Shown piece after piece: positions 6,099-6,510 of a stretch of 6,510 nt of DNA. Both the position numbers and the translations under genes were made by a program. Where the stretch lies: assembly GCA_905236225.1 (NCBI GenBank), contig CAJOPM010000009.1:1-6510 (forward strand), read 5' to 3'. The stretch is from an uncultured Eubacterium sp. GTDB lineage: Bacteria > Bacillota > Clostridia > Lachnospirales > Lachnospiraceae. How positions within the stretch are numbered: the first letter of the stretch is position 1; each line of letters opens with the position of its first letter. The notes beneath the pieces were generated by a model, which saw nothing but the letters and a program-made list of their open reading frames with translations, was not told where the DNA came from and made no database searches.

Positions 6099-6100
6099 AT

Positions 6101-6510
6101 ATGAAACTATTATTAGCAGAGGATACGCAGGATTTGAGCCGTGCGCTCGTAGCGGTGCTTAATCATGAAGGGTATGATGTAACCGCTGTTTATGACGGAA
6201 AAGAAGCATCAGATAAAATAATGAAAGAAAGTTTTGATGCTATTATATTAGATATAATGATGCCGCTAAAGTCAGGCATAGAGGTACTAAGAGAGATTAG
6301 ACAAAAAAATATCACAACCCCGGTGCTGCTTCTTACGGCAAAAGCCGAGATTGACGATAGAGTTGTCGGGCTCGATGCGGGAGCCGATGATTATCTGACC
6401 AAACCTTTTGCAATGAAGGAGTTACTTGCAAGAATCAGGGCAATGACGAGAAGAAAGAGTAAATATTCATCAGAAGACCTTAGATTTTCGGATGTTGTAC
6501 TTAGGGCAGA
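6101..6510 (+). CDS. OmpR/PhoB-type response regulator (3' end outside the window)
   Basis: The reading frame stays open to the last base: 136 whole codons. Residues 1-115 form a complete receiver domain: MKLLLAED with acidic E7 and D8, phosphoacceptor D51 in ILDIMMP, switch residue T79 in LLLTAKAE and K101 in DYLTKPF. The alpha4-beta5-alpha5 face (AGADDYLTKPF and ELLARIRAMTRR) is typical of OmpR/PhoB proteins. After a short linker, DLRFSDVVLRA looks like the start of the winged-helix DNA-binding domain, most of which lies beyond the window. The SD AAGAGG (6088-6093) is inside the 3' end of the alarmone synthetase gene, and the ATG follows that gene's TAA by 2 nt, so the two should be co-translated. 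A partner histidine kinase may follow but cannot be seen. Confidence 0.93.
   Translation, partial: MKLLLAEDTQDLSRALVAVLNHEGYDVTAVYDGKEASDKIMKESFDAIILDIMMPLKSGIEVLREIRQKNITTPVLLLTAKAEIDDRVVGLDAGADDYLTKPFAMKELLARIRAMTRRKSKYSSEDLRFSDVVLRA

Noticed and set aside
1..6510. CRISPR array, tRNA, rRNA or insertion sequence
   Set aside because: No regularly spaced direct repeats, cloverleaf-type sequence, transposase reading frame or terminal inverted repeats were seen; minus-strand open frames are low-complexity shadows of the + strand genes.

Overview
The window looks like part of a motility locus of a motile Clostridia bacterium, most likely a Lachnospiraceae. The evidence is a Firmicutes-style flagellin with short conserved ends, a FliS-like chaperone ending in a tail I associate with Lachnospiraceae, purine-rich Shine-Dalgarno (SD) sites, and sigma-28 (SigD-type) promoters. 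All supported genes are on the + strand. Family assignments rest on reading motifs; no database search was run.

Layout. Bases 1-87 may be the 3' end of an unidentified gene whose stop codon overlaps a GC-rich hairpin (73-100). A sigma-28 promoter (114-141) and a ~90-nt leader precede a 1049-residue, mostly helical cytoplasmic-type protein (241-3390). It resembles what I recall as the Lachnospiraceae DUF6240 family and has a C-terminal block resembling the FliK hook-length-control domain. A second sigma-28 promoter (3400-3427) with the same 16-nt spacer drives flagellin (3501-4889), followed 15 nt later by a FliS-like flagellin chaperone (4905-5381). A perfect 32-nt palindrome (5387-5418) closes this unit. 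A housekeeping-type promoter partly overlapping the palindrome appears to start a different unit: a single-domain RelA/SpoT-type small alarmone synthetase (5475-6098), then 2 nt later an OmpR-type response regulator cut by the window end (6101-6510).

How it may work together. Sigma-28 would switch on the large protein and flagellin with FliS at the same late stage of flagellum assembly. Both sigma-28 leaders carry exact CANGGANG CsrA-type motifs in hexaloop hairpins. The flagellin leader has two such motifs plus a GGA overlapping its SD, much like the Bacillus subtilis hag leader controlled by FliW-CsrA. This suggests, by inference, that the large protein shares the post-transcriptional control of flagellin. 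The downstream unit pairs nucleotide second-messenger synthesis with two-component signalling and may be a separate regulatory operon.

The least described parts are the large sigma-28-controlled protein, the predicted CsrA site in its leader, and the alarmone synthetase/response regulator pairing.
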